The notes beneath the pieces were generated by a model. The model was not told where the DNA came from. It searched no databases and was given only the letters and a program-made list of their open reading frames with translations. This document shows, piece after piece, positions 34,596-43,370 of a stretch of 64,000 nucleotides of DNA; position 1 is the stretch's first letter, and each line of letters begins with the position of its first letter. The DNA comes from Dyadobacter flavalbus (GTDB taxonomy: Bacteria > Bacteroidota > Bacteroidia > Cytophagales > Spirosomataceae). The stretch spans positions 1 through 64,000 of the forward strand of contig NZ_VBSN01000016.1 in the NCBI RefSeq assembly GCF_006149045.1, written 5' to 3'. Position numbers and translations under genes: made by a program.

Positions 34596-34646
34596 TCACG
34601 GAAATGTAAGAATAATAAGATCAAGATTTGTATCGCGTGCGTTCAT
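34596..34646 (-). CDS. leu leader peptide
   Basis: ATG 34646 opens a 16-residue peptide MNARDTNLDLIILTFP ending in TGA at 34596. Three Leu and two Ile are grouped at residues 8-13. The end of the frame (TTT CCG TGA) is itself the left arm of a hairpin with ACGGGAAA. This is the standard layout of amino-acid attenuators, in which ribosome stalling at scarce Leu-tRNA frees the antiterminator. Confidence 0.75.
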   Translation of the reverse strand: MNARDTNLDLIILTFP

Positions 34647-34655
34647 TGGAAAGTT

Positions 34656-34674
34656 GCGAAATTTCGCTAACTGT
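34656..34674 (-). promoter_or_regulatory. 19-nt box shared with the ilvD leader
   Basis: GCGAAATTTCGCTAACTGT (plus strand) is identical to 48712-48730 upstream of ilvD. Its core GCGAAATTTCGC is a 12-bp palindrome. Here it lies 9 nt before the leu leader peptide start. It may be an operator for a shared regulator or an RNA element. Confidence 0.65.
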
Positions 34675-34713
34675 ATGTTTGTTCTGCAAAGAAAACATAA
34701 GTTTTGCTTCTTG

Positions 34714-34721
34714 CAAATATA
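34714..34721 (-). promoter_or_regulatory. Candidate leuA promoter -7 element
   Basis: TATATTTG followed by C on the minus strand is an exact TAnnTTTG match. It overlaps the region just beyond the leuB stop (34744) and lies about 70 nt before the leader peptide. leuA therefore probably has its own promoter in addition to read-through from leuB. No -33 TTG is found. Confidence 0.45.
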
Positions 34722-34743
34722 ATTTGGCAAAACTTGTCGTTAA

Positions 34744-35814
34744 TCAGATTCTTTTTAAAAGTTCAGTTCCGGCCGCCTGTGTATTCAGGATCATTTCCGG
34801 TGCTGTTGTTGAATCTGCAATATCCCGGGTCCGGAAACCGTCTTTCAGCAGCTTGTCGACTGCTGCAATAATCGTATCCGATTCTTCTTTCAGGCCAAAC
34901 GAAATGTCCAGAAGCAATGCTGCTGACAAAACGGAAGCCAATGGATTGGCAATGCCTTTTCCGGTAATATCGTGCGCAGAACCATGGATAGGCTCGTAAA
35001 CTCCTGTACTGTCACCAACTGAAGCTGACGCCAGCATACCCATTGAACCCGCGATCTGGCTGGCTTCGTCCGTCAGAATATCACCGAACAAATTAGCCGT
35101 AACCACAACGTCAAAACGGCGCGGGTCTTTGATCAGCATCATGGCAGCGGAATCCACAAACTGGTGCTCAACCTCAATATCCGGATATTCAGGAGCAAGC
35201 GCCTGAATTACTTCGCGCCACAAACGGCTTGTTTCCAAAACATTGGCCTTATCCACAGAACATAATCTCTTGCTGCGGGTACGCGCTGCTTCAAAAGCCT
35301 TGCGACCAATTCGTTCTACTTCATAACGGCTGTATTCTGCAAGGTCAAAAGCAGTACTATTATCATTTTTACGCCCTTTTTCACCAAAATAAATATCGCC
35401 GGTCAATTCTCTGAAAAACAGAATATCGGAACCTTTCAGGATCTCCGGTTTGATGGAAGAAGCGCCAAGCAGCTCATCAAATAATTTGATCGGACGCAAA
35501 TTGGCATACAATCCAAGTTCCTTGCGCATTTTCAGCAAACCTTGTTCAGGACGTACTTTTGCAGTCGGATCGTTGTCGTATTTGGGATGTCCGACAGCCC
35601 CGAAAAGAATGGCATCCGACGCACGCATTTTGGAAAGCGTTTCATCCGGAAGCGGGTTTCCCGTTGCTTCAATGGCAACATGGCCCATCAATGCTTCATC
35701 ATAAATAAATTCATGACCGAATTTTTCGGCAATCTTCACCAGCACATTCTTTCCTACTTCGGTAACTTCCTGTCCGATTCCGTCGCCCGGAACGATTAAT
35801 ATATTCTTCTTCAT
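34744..35814 (-). CDS. leuB: 3-isopropylmalate dehydrogenase
   Basis: LeuB oxidises and decarboxylates 3-isopropylmalate to 2-ketoisocaproate with NAD. The 356-residue protein begins IVPGDGIGQEVTEVG. It has the substrate-binding Arg region LGLYANLRPIK, FFRELTGDIYFGEKG, the active-site Lys in CSVDKANVL, and the NAD-preferring GSAHDITGKGIANPLA. It lies 61 nt after the cimA-like gene in the same direction. Confidence 0.95.
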   Translation of the reverse strand: MKKNILIVPGDGIGQEVTEVGKNVLVKIAEKFGHEFIYDEALMGHVAIEATGNPLPDETLSKMRASDAILFGAVGHPKYDNDPTAKVRPEQGLLKMRKELGLYANLRPIKLFDELLGASSIKPEILKGSDILFFRELTGDIYFGEKGRKNDNSTAFDLAEYSRYEVERIGRKAFEAARTRSKRLCSVDKANVLETSRLWREVIQALAPEYPDIEVEHQFVDSAAMMLIKDPRRFDVVVTANLFGDILTDEASQIAGSMGMLASASVGDSTGVYEPIHGSAHDITGKGIANPLASVLSAALLLDISFGLKEESDTIIAAVDKLLKDGFRTRDIADSTTAPEMILNTQAAGTELLKRI

Positions 35815-35875
35815 TAAAGTGTTAAATTGATAATCAGATTTATTTGTAAGCAGCCTTAAAAAGTTATGGTTTTAT

Positions 35876-37447
35876 CTATAAAGCATTAATCAGCGGGACT
35901 TCCGAAATCAACTGCGGAGCGTTCGGAATACCGATCAGGTTCAGCATTTTCTGGGTAGCCATAATCGCAGAGACAGTCTGGTCCGAATCCAGACCCCGTG
36001 TTTTCACATCCTTTCCGTTAATTTCCCAGGTTATAATCGTTTCGCAGAGTGCATCCGTTTTTCCGCCCGGCGGAATGCGCACGGCATAGTCGGTCAGCAT
36101 CGGAAGGCTGATCCCTTTCTGACAGTATATTTTTTTAAGTGCATTCATAAACGCATCATACTGACCGTCGCCCTGTGCATTTTCCTCGTAAACCTCATCG
36201 CCGAATTTTATCTGCAAAGTAGCCGAAGGCTTCAGATTTTTGGAATGCGTAAGGACATAATTTACAATCACCACTTTTTCCTCAATGGCATTGCTCGCAA
36301 GAATATCCGAAATAATATACGGAAGATCTTCCGGCGTTACGGCTTCTTTTCTGTCGCCAAGCTCGATAATCCGCTGTGTGACTTTCCGCAGATCCGAATC
36401 GGAAAGTGTTATGCCAAGATCTCTGAGGTTATTTTCAATATTGGCTTTGCCCGAAGTTTTGCCCAATGCATACAAGCGCTGACGGCCAAAGCGTTCAGGC
36501 ATCAACTTGCTGAAATAGAGATTGTTTTTTTTATCGCCGTCTGCATGAATGCCGGCTGTTTGTGTAAAAACACTTTCTCCGACGATCGGTTTATTGGCTG
36601 GAATCCGTATGCCTGAAAATGTCTCAATCAACTTGCTGATCGAATAAAGCGAGCGCTCGTTAACCGAAGTTTTATATTCCGGCATCAGGTCGTTTATAAC
36701 AGCAATTGTACTCGCAAGCGGCGCATTTCCGGTTCTTTCACCCATTCCGTTTACGGTAAGATGCAGCCCGTGCGCGCCCGCCTTCAAAGCTTCCATTACA
36801 TTGGCAACACTCAGATCGTAGTCGTTATGCGCATGAAACTCGAAATGATGATTTGGGTAACGGTCTACAATGGCCTTTACAAAAGCATAGGATTCCGCAG
36901 GCGTAAGGATGCCCAAAGTATCCGGAAGCAAAATTCTTCTGACAGGCTGCGTTGTCAGAAAGTCCAGCGAAGCAAAAACGTACTCCGGCGAATTCCGCAT
37001 GCCGTTGCTCCAGTCTTCCAGATACACATTGCATGCAATTCCGCTGGCTTCGGCCAGTTCAATGACATTGCGGATGTCTTCAAAATGCTGCTGCGGCGTT
37101 TTCTTTAACTGGTATTTCAAGTGATTCAGCGAACCTTTGGTCAGAAGATTCATCACTCTGGCACCTGCCTGAAGCATCCAGTTAATGGAAGCATCTCCGT
37201 CCACAAACGTCAGGACTTCAATTTTATCCAGGAAACCATTGCTTCTTGCCCAATCCGTAATTTGCTTCACCGCCTGAAATTCTCCTTCCGAAACACGGGC
37301 AGAAGCAACTTCAATACGGTCCACTTTTACTTCCTGAAGCAGGATTTGTGCAATGGTCAGTTTTTCTGAAGCAGAAAAAGACACTCCGCTGGTTTGCTCA
37401 CCATCGCGGAGTGTCGTATCCATTATTTCAATATAGCGGCTGTTCAT
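35876..37447 (-). CDS. Citramalate/2-isopropylmalate synthase-family enzyme with regulatory domain
   Basis: This is a second LeuA-family enzyme. The start at ATG 37447 gives 523 residues; a longer frame to 37516 adds a basic non-family tail. The catalytic barrel has [29 protein letters not shown] and NGMGERTGNAPLAS. The C-terminal 120 residues (ATLQIKFGDEVYEENAQGDG onward) form the LeuA dimer/allosteric domain that the shorter LeuA lacks. Bacteroidetes enzymes of this kind are often called (R)-citramalate synthase, making 2-ketobutyrate from pyruvate, but 2-isopropylmalate synthesis is not excluded. Confidence 0.75.
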   Translation of the reverse strand: MNSRYIEIMDTTLRDGEQTSGVSFSASEKLTIAQILLQEVKVDRIEVASARVSEGEFQAVKQITDWARSNGFLDKIEVLTFVDGDASINWMLQAGARVMNLLTKGSLNHLKYQLKKTPQQHFEDIRNVIELAEASGIACNVYLEDWSNGMRNSPEYVFASLDFLTTQPVRRILLPDTLGILTPAESYAFVKAIVDRYPNHHFEFHAHNDYDLSVANVMEALKAGAHGLHLTVNGMGERTGNAPLASTIAVINDLMPEYKTSVNERSLYSISKLIETFSGIRIPANKPIVGESVFTQTAGIHADGDKKNNLYFSKLMPERFGRQRLYALGKTSGKANIENNLRDLGITLSDSDLRKVTQRIIELGDRKEAVTPEDLPYIISDILASNAIEEKVVIVNYVLTHSKNLKPSATLQIKFGDEVYEENAQGDGQYDAFMNALKKIYCQKGISLPMLTDYAVRIPPGGKTDALCETIITWEINGKDVKTRGLDSDQTVSAIMATQKMLNLIGIPNAPQLISEVPLINAL

Positions 37448-37530
37448 AGGAGCTTTCGGCTTACCGGCCGTTCGCTTCCGGCAGTAACGGTAAAGAAGCC
37501 GATTGCCCGCAGCCAACTGCCGATACCATT

Positions 37531-38127
37531 TTAGTAAATTCTCTCGGTTTCAAACTCCCTAATTTCATTTTTCATAGCCTGAAGATAATCAATATCATCA
37601 AAGCCATTCATCAGATTGTGCTTTTTATAGCCATTGATGTCAAATGATTCGCTTTCGCCTGTGGAAAGAATTGTAATTTTCTGGTCAGGAAGATTTACTT
37701 CCAGTTCTGCATTGGGATCAGCTTCAATGGCAAGAAATATTTTATCCAGAAATGCAGCACTTACTTGTACTGGCAAAATACCGATATTCAGCGAGTTACC
37801 TTTAAAAATATCGGCAAAAAAGCTGGAAACCACGCAGCGGAAACCGTAATCATAAATAGCCCAGGCAGCATGTTCCCGGCTCGATCCGCTTCCGAAATTG
37901 TGGCCTCCGACAAGGATTTTCCCGGAATAAATCGGATTGTTCAGAACAAAGTCCTGCTTTGGCGTATCGTCTCCATTGTAGCGCCAGTCCCTGAAAAGGT
38001 TATCACCAAAACCTTCACGCTTTGTAGCTTTCAGAAAGCGGGCCGGTATAATCTGGTCCGTATCAACGTTTTCGATCGGCAGCGGAACTGCAGTACTTCT
38101 TAATATTGTGAATTTATCGTAAGCCAT
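37531..38127 (-). CDS. leuD: 3-isopropylmalate dehydratase small subunit
   Basis: LeuD is the swivelling subunit of isopropylmalate isomerase. The 198-residue protein shows NVDTDQIIPARFLK, the substrate-recognition segment GHNFGSGSSREHAAW and FKGNSLNIGILPV. The length is usual. It is 84 nt downstream of leuC, with which it forms the [4Fe-4S] enzyme complex. Confidence 0.95.
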   Translation of the reverse strand: MAYDKFTILRSTAVPLPIENVDTDQIIPARFLKATKREGFGDNLFRDWRYNGDDTPKQDFVLNNPIYSGKILVGGHNFGSGSSREHAAWAIYDYGFRCVVSSFFADIFKGNSLNIGILPVQVSAAFLDKIFLAIEADPNAELEVNLPDQKITILSTGESESFDINGYKKHNLMNGFDDIDYLQAMKNEIREFETERIY

Positions 38128-38211
38128 GGTTATGAGCTGTCAGCTATTGGGAAATAGCATTATGCCAGCGTTTATATTTTAACTGAATTTCAAATGAGCC
38201 GGAAATTAAAA

Positions 38212-39615
38212 TTAAAGAAGCTCGCGGGGATCCGTAACGACTCCTGTTACAGCAGCGGCAGCAGCAACGAGCGGACTGGCCAGCAGTGTACGTGCACCCG
38301 GACCCTGACGCCCTTCAAAATTGCGGTTCGACGTACTCACCGCATATTTTCCGGCCGGAATTTTATCATCGTTCATGGCAAGACAAGCGGAACATCCCGG
38401 CTGGCGCAGTTCAAACCCTGCATCGGTAAGGATGTCCAGAATTCCTTCTTCCTTGATTTGTGCCTCAACAATATGCGAACCCGGCACAACCCATGCCGTT
38501 ACATTGTCCGCTTTTTTACGGCCTTTTACAATGGATGCAAATGCACGGAAATCCTCGATACGGCCGTTTGTACAGCTTCCTATAAAGACGTAATCGATTT
38601 TTTTGCCCAGCATGGATTCATTTTCATGAAAACCCATGTAGTTCAATGACTTGTCATACGTAGCCTTTCCGCCTTCTACCTGATCCGAAGTAGGAATTGC
38701 TCTGGATATGCCCTGGCCCATTCCCGGATTGGTTCCGTACGTAATCATCGGTTCTATCTCTGCCGCGTCGAAAGTATATTCCTTGTCAAAAACAGCACCT
38801 TCGTCTGTTTTCAATGTTTTCCAGTAAGCAAGCGCTTTGTCCCACTTCTCGCCTTTCGGAGCCTGTTCACGGCCGTTGATATAAGCAAATGTGGTTTCGT
38901 CCGGAGCGATCATACCGCCGCGTGCACCCATTTCAATACTCATATTGCAAACGGTCATACGACCTTCCATGCTCATGTTACGGAATACGTCGCCGGCATA
39001 TTCTACAAAATAACCCGTTGCGCCCGCAGTCGTCAGCTTGGAAATAATATACAAAGTGACGTCTTTCGGCGTAACGCCTTTGCCTAACGTACCGTTGACA
39101 TTCACACGCATTTTCTTTGGCTTCGGCTGCATGATGCATTGCGATGAAAGCACCATTTCAACTTCCGAAGTACCGATTCCAAATGCAATGGCACCAAATG
39201 CGCCGTGCGTAGACGTATGCGAGTCACCGCAGACAATCGTCATTCCCGGCAATGTAATCCCGTTTTCAGGGCCTACAACGTGGACAATACCATTTCTTGC
39301 ATGGCCAAGGCCCCAGTGTGAAATGCCGTATTTGGCTGAATTTGTTTCCAGTGCTTTCAGCTGATTGGCAGAAAGCGGGTCCTGAACAGGAAGATGCTGG
39401 TTAATTGTGGGTGTGTTATGATCGGCAGTGGCAAATGTACGTTCCGGGTACATGACGCCAATATTTCTGCTTTCGAGTCCGAGGAAAGCCACCGGACTTG
39501 TTACTTCATGGATAAAATGACGGTCTATAAAAAACACATCCGGACCGTCTTCAATTTTACGGACAACGTGTGCATCCCACACTTTGTCAAAAAGGGTACT
39601 CGCTTGATTACTCAT
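38212..39615 (-). CDS. leuC: 3-isopropylmalate dehydratase large subunit
   Basis: LeuC isomerises 2- to 3-isopropylmalate together with LeuD. The 467-residue protein has [15 protein letters not shown], the iron-sulfur ligand Cys in [13 protein letters not shown] and the pair in [11 protein letters not shown], and the C-terminal [22 protein letters not shown]. It is the first gene of the leuC-leuD-cimA-leuB series. The 180-nt gap to the AraC gene shows no terminator or leader peptide that I can support. Confidence 0.95.
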   Translation of the reverse strand: MSNQASTLFDKVWDAHVVRKIEDGPDVFFIDRHFIHEVTSPVAFLGLESRNIGVMYPERTFATADHNTPTINQHLPVQDPLSANQLKALETNSAKYGISHWGLGHARNGIVHVVGPENGITLPGMTIVCGDSHTSTHGAFGAIAFGIGTSEVEMVLSSQCIMQPKPKKMRVNVNGTLGKGVTPKDVTLYIISKLTTAGATGYFVEYAGDVFRNMSMEGRMTVCNMSIEMGARGGMIAPDETTFAYINGREQAPKGEKWDKALAYWKTLKTDEGAVFDKEYTFDAAEIEPMITYGTNPGMGQGISRAIPTSDQVEGGKATYDKSLNYMGFHENESMLGKKIDYVFIGSCTNGRIEDFRAFASIVKGRKKADNVTAWVVPGSHIVEAQIKEEGILDILTDAGFELRQPGCSACLAMNDDKIPAGKYAVSTSNRNFEGRQGPGARTLLASPLVAAAAAVTGVVTDPRELL

Positions 39616-39797
39616 TTTCTATAAATTAAAAATTTCGCCTCTGCAATACTGGCTTCAAAGAAATGACTGTGTAAAATGCAATTTCCTTAAAGGAGAAATG
39701 ACAATACAAAGTAGAGAAAATTATAAGGAATAAGGATAACGTTAAAGGCTCAAAAAATAGCGATTCTGGTTTGGACGTACACTTTGAACGGAAATCT

Positions 39798-40658
39798 TTA
39801 TTGTTTCAGTTCCGTGTGTTTTTTGGGCGTCATGCCAAATTTATCTTTATACGTTTTAATAAAATGCGAAACGCTTTCATAGCCGATTTCCGTACTGATC
39901 TCCGAAACGTTTCTGGTACTGTTCCGCAGCAGAAAATCTGCATAATCAAGGCGTTTGTTTTTAAGCCATAATGCCGGCGAAGTATGGAATTCATCCTGAA
40001 AATCCCTTTTGAAAGCGGACAGACTTCGGCCGGAAAGCCGTGCCAGTTCATTTAATGTAAGCGGTTTAAGGTAATAACTGTTCATCAGAAACGACAGGTC
40101 CACTTTTTCGCCTTTGTACAAACTGTAAAGAATGGCACGCAGCTGTTTGGAATTATCAAGTTCCAGCAAATGCAGCAGCAGCTCCTGAAATTTCAGCCGG
40201 AGAAAATGGTTTTTCAAATCCGTTCTGGACCGGAAATATGGAAATACGGATTGGATGAACTTTTCAAAATTGTCATCGGATTTCAGCAGCAGAATCGGAT
40301 TTTCAAAAATTGTAACCGCTACGTCCGGATTAAAAAGCTCGGGATGCAGGCTGACGAATTCTTTCAGCAGTTTTTCATCAAAGAAAAATACAAGACTTTT
40401 ATAGGATTCATTAATGGATTCCGACATCAGGTAAAAACCCCTTTGAATAAACAGAATATCGCCTTTTTCCACATGCACTTCCTGCGTCGGACTTGTAAAG
40501 CGTTTTTCCCCTTCCAGCACAACAATGACCGCATGCTCTTCAAAAAACACATCGTACTTGGAAGGATAAACTTCATTGCGGTATGCAACAAAAGTCATAT
40601 CCTGAATTTTCAGGGACTCAAATTCCTGAGAGCTGATATCGGACGGAACGCGCAGCAA
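39798..40658 (-). CDS. AraC-family transcriptional regulator
   Basis: This is a 286-residue regulator with an N-terminal cupin-like effector domain (VVLEGEKRFTSPTQEVHVEKGDILFIQRGFY). The C-terminal double helix-turn-helix (about 185-283) reads LTLNELARLSGRSLSAFKRDFQDEFHTSPALWL and NVSEISTEIGYESVSHFIKTYKDKFGMTPKKH. The frame opens at TTG 40658; the first ATG (40598) would remove 20 residues. It lies 30 nt after an outer-membrane-like gene and between the ilv and leu groups. A role in branched-chain control is possible but unproven. Confidence 0.85.
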   Translation of the reverse strand: MLRVPSDISSQEFESLKIQDMTFVAYRNEVYPSKYDVFFEEHAVIVVLEGEKRFTSPTQEVHVEKGDILFIQRGFYLMSESINESYKSLVFFFDEKLLKEFVSLHPELFNPDVAVTIFENPILLLKSDDNFEKFIQSVFPYFRSRTDLKNHFLRLKFQELLLHLLELDNSKQLRAILYSLYKGEKVDLSFLMNSYYLKPLTLNELARLSGRSLSAFKRDFQDEFHTSPALWLKNKRLDYADFLLRNSTRNVSEISTEIGYESVSHFIKTYKDKFGMTPKKHTELKQ

Positions 40659-40688
40659 GGTACTATATGGAAATTGTTAGGACAGAAA

Positions 40689-41846
40689 TCATTTTTTAAA
40701 CAGATTGTCAATACTTATCATGTAATGAAGACTGATTCTGGGTTTGTTAAAGAATTCAGACTCTCCAAATACAGAATAGAAATTTGCAAGATGCCCTACT
40801 TCCAGATTCAAACGACGTTTGTAACTGATGCCTCCATGCATTCCCAGAAACGTTGAGCGATAGTTTCTGTATACGCCGCTGTAATTAAACCCAAGATACG
40901 GCCGTATTACTCCCGAACCGATGTAACTGCCCATGGCAGCCTCAAAGGTTTTCAATGTAATCTTCTCTGAATAAGTATTATCGTAGCGAATAGTCAAGCC
41001 CGGCGTCATAAATACATTCAGCCGGAAATACCTGTTTTGAAATCTTCTGGGCAGTGTTATTCTAAGACCAATTCCATATGTAAATTCATTGCTCATATTT
41101 AAATAAGGTGAATTCCAGTTTTCACTTCCCAAGTTTACATCCAGATCATATTTAACTTTATTGTCATCCGCAACATAGACTTTTATTTCGCCGGTTAAGG
41201 ACTGATTATATTGTTCAATATATTTTTTCAGAGACTTTTCCTGGTATTCAGGAATTGGAGATTTGAACGTTTCGGAATCGAAAGTCAAACTTTTTAATTG
41301 TCTTTTATAATCATCATAGATCAGCAGATATTTCTTATTATTGACTTCCTTGTAAAAAGGATAATAATAAAGTTCGGTTAGCTGTTTTTCTTTCTCGACA
41401 AAAAAGCGGGATACTTCTGTAAGTTCAACATATTCAAATAAAGACGCCTTTTCTCCGGTTACAATTTCCTGTAAAAAAATATGAATGGAATCTTTTGCAA
41501 TCATAGACGGAGCTGTCTTATAGATTTGCTCCAGCGTTATATTTCGGATTCCGATTTTTTTACTCTTGTATATCGCCTTGTTTGACAGCATACAGAATGC
41601 TGCTATTTGTTCCGCTAAATACTGCTCTTCAACAAAACTTTCTTTCTTTTTAAATTGAATTTTAGCAGGGCTTGCAGTCCATCCTTCATCTCTCACCGAG
41701 CCAAAAATCGTATCTTTTTGAGTGGTTATAATATAGCCTTCAACTAATTTACCTTGGCCATTTGCATTTGATAAAGTGGAAACGGAGAAAATGAATGAAA
41801 AAATTCCGGACAATAAAAAAGTAACGCGAGTAAAATGAAGAAACAT
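40689..41846 (-). CDS. Exported outer-membrane-like protein of unknown function
   Basis: This 385-residue protein has an N-terminal signal sequence (hydrophobic 8-24, then ANG-Q). The middle (35-225) is charged, with a stretch YYYPFYKEVNNKKYLLIYDDYKRQLK. The last 150 residues look like beta-barrel strands (EFTYGIGLRITLPRRF to KPRISLHYMISI). It matches no family I recognise. Base composition is visibly more AT-rich than the flanking ilv and leu genes. It precedes the AraC regulator by 30 nt and follows ilvA by 198 nt. Confidence 0.6.
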   Translation of the reverse strand: MFLHFTRVTFLLSGIFSFIFSVSTLSNANGQGKLVEGYIITTQKDTIFGSVRDEGWTASPAKIQFKKKESFVEEQYLAEQIAAFCMLSNKAIYKSKKIGIRNITLEQIYKTAPSMIAKDSIHIFLQEIVTGEKASLFEYVELTEVSRFFVEKEKQLTELYYYPFYKEVNNKKYLLIYDDYKRQLKSLTFDSETFKSPIPEYQEKSLKKYIEQYNQSLTGEIKVYVADDNKVKYDLDVNLGSENWNSPYLNMSNEFTYGIGLRITLPRRFQNRYFRLNVFMTPGLTIRYDNTYSEKITLKTFEAAMGSYIGSGVIRPYLGFNYSGVYRNYRSTFLGMHGGISYKRRLNLEVGHLANFYSVFGESEFFNKPRISLHYMISIDNLFKK

Positions 41847-42044
41847 ATTGAAAGTGTATGATAAATGGTAATATAATTTTTATTTGGCAGCTGTAATTTT
41901 AGCAAGGCCGTTAGAAGAAGATCTTATAAGAAAGGTTGATTTCTTTGTCACTGGCTTCAAAAAATCTTATATAACAAATGCTGACTCTCTACATAAAGTA
42001 AACGGCAAACATAAAATTATATTTACATAAATATACTAATTGTT

Positions 42045-43301
42045 CTACACCATAAACTGAAACAAATCCGGCTGATCGTTCAGGTATTCATATACAATAC
42101 GGTTTTCATCCATTCGCTCGATCAGCGGTGCAAAATCTTCCCGGTTTTTTAGCTCAATGCCGACTAACGCAGGCCCTTGTTCCCGGTTGGTTTTCTTGAC
42201 GTATTCAAAACGGGCAATGTCGTCATTTGGTCCCAGTACATTCAGAAACTCCCGGAATGCGCCCGAGCGCTGCGGAAAACGGATGATAAAATAATGCTTC
42301 AGTCCTTCGTAAAGCAGTGAACGTTCCTTGATTTCTTCCGTACGCGTAATGTCATTGTTGCCTCCGCTGATCAGTGCAACCACGTTTTTTCCTTTAATTT
42401 CATCTTTGATAAAATCGAGCGCTGCAACGGTCAGCGCGCCGGCCGGCTCCGCTACAATGGCTTCCTCGTTATAAAGCTGTAAAATAGAAGAACATACCTT
42501 GCCTTCCGGTACGAGCAAAATCTTGTTCAGGCTCTCGCGGCAGACTTCAAAGGTTATTTCTCCCGCCCTTCCGACCGCAGCACCATCCACAAACTTGTCG
42601 ATCTGTTTCAATGTAACCACCTGTCCTTCGCCAATGGAATTGTACATCGTCGGCGAACCTTCGGGCTCTACGCCGATCAATTTTGTCTTGGGAGAAAGCT
42701 GCTTGAAAACAGTGGAAATGCCCGAAGCCAACCCGCCGCCGCCAATGGCCATGAGCAGATAATCAATCTTGAAATCAGCATCCTTGAAAATTTCCAGCCC
42801 GACGGTTCCTTGCCCTTCTATAACCTGCAGATCGTCAAAAGGATGGACAAAAATGGCGTTTGTAAGTGTCTGATACTCTTTAGAAGCATAATAAGCATCG
42901 TCGTACGTATCACCGACCAGATGAATTTCAATCCATTCCTTTCCGAATAATCTTACTTGCTTTACTTTCTGCGCCGGCGTAGTCGTCGGCATGAAAATAG
43001 CTCCTTTCACCTCCATTTTCCGGCAGGCATAAGCAACACCCTGCGCATGGTTTCCGGCACTTGCACATACGACTCCCGCTGTCAGTTCTTCCGCGGACAT
43101 ACTGGCCATTTTATTATACGCCCCTCTGATTTTGTAGGAACGAACCGTCTGAAGATCTTCTCTTTTCAGGTAAATATTCGCCTGATACTGTTCCGATAAA
43201 TGGGCATTGTAAAATATGGGCGTATGATTAATAACCCCGCGGAGCCTTTCAGCTGCAAGAAATATATTGTCTAAAGTCGGTGTCTGGAGTGAAGTATTCA
43301 T
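42045..43301 (-). CDS. ilvA: Threonine dehydratase (deaminase), biosynthetic
   Basis: IlvA converts threonine to 2-ketobutyrate for isoleucine. The 418-residue protein has the PLP lysine in RSYKIRGAYNKM (Lys57), the phosphate-binding GGGGLASG loop and SGGNND. A C-terminal ACT-like regulatory domain (about 335-418: YFIIRFPQRSGAFREFL) is present as a single copy, shorter than in E. coli IlvA (514 residues). It is the last ilv gene, 69 nt after ilvC and behind a hairpin at 43320-43340. Confidence 0.92.
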   Translation of the reverse strand: MNTSLQTPTLDNIFLAAERLRGVINHTPIFYNAHLSEQYQANIYLKREDLQTVRSYKIRGAYNKMASMSAEELTAGVVCASAGNHAQGVAYACRKMEVKGAIFMPTTTPAQKVKQVRLFGKEWIEIHLVGDTYDDAYYASKEYQTLTNAIFVHPFDDLQVIEGQGTVGLEIFKDADFKIDYLLMAIGGGGLASGISTVFKQLSPKTKLIGVEPEGSPTMYNSIGEGQVVTLKQIDKFVDGAAVGRAGEITFEVCRESLNKILLVPEGKVCSSILQLYNEEAIVAEPAGALTVAALDFIKDEIKGKNVVALISGGNNDITRTEEIKERSLLYEGLKHYFIIRFPQRSGAFREFLNVLGPNDDIARFEYVKKTNREQGPALVGIELKNREDFAPLIERMDENRIVYEYLNDQPDLFQFMV

Positions 43302-43319
43302 GTGTTGGAAAAGAAAAGA

Positions 43320-43340
43320 GCTTTACGAAATTCGTAAAGC
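43320..43340 (-). terminator. Hairpin between ilvC and ilvA
   Basis: GCTTTACG and CGTAAAGC pair around a 5-nt loop. On the minus strand TCTTTTCTTTTCC follows, resembling a rho-independent terminator within the operon. It could lower ilvA expression relative to ilvC. Confidence 0.55.
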
Positions 43341-43370
43341 CCGGTATTTTCTGATATGCAAATATTATGA

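Noticed and set aside
39616-39797. Third leader peptide/attenuator before leuC
   Set aside because: No short Leu/Ile/Val-rich frame followed by a terminator hairpin was found on the minus strand.
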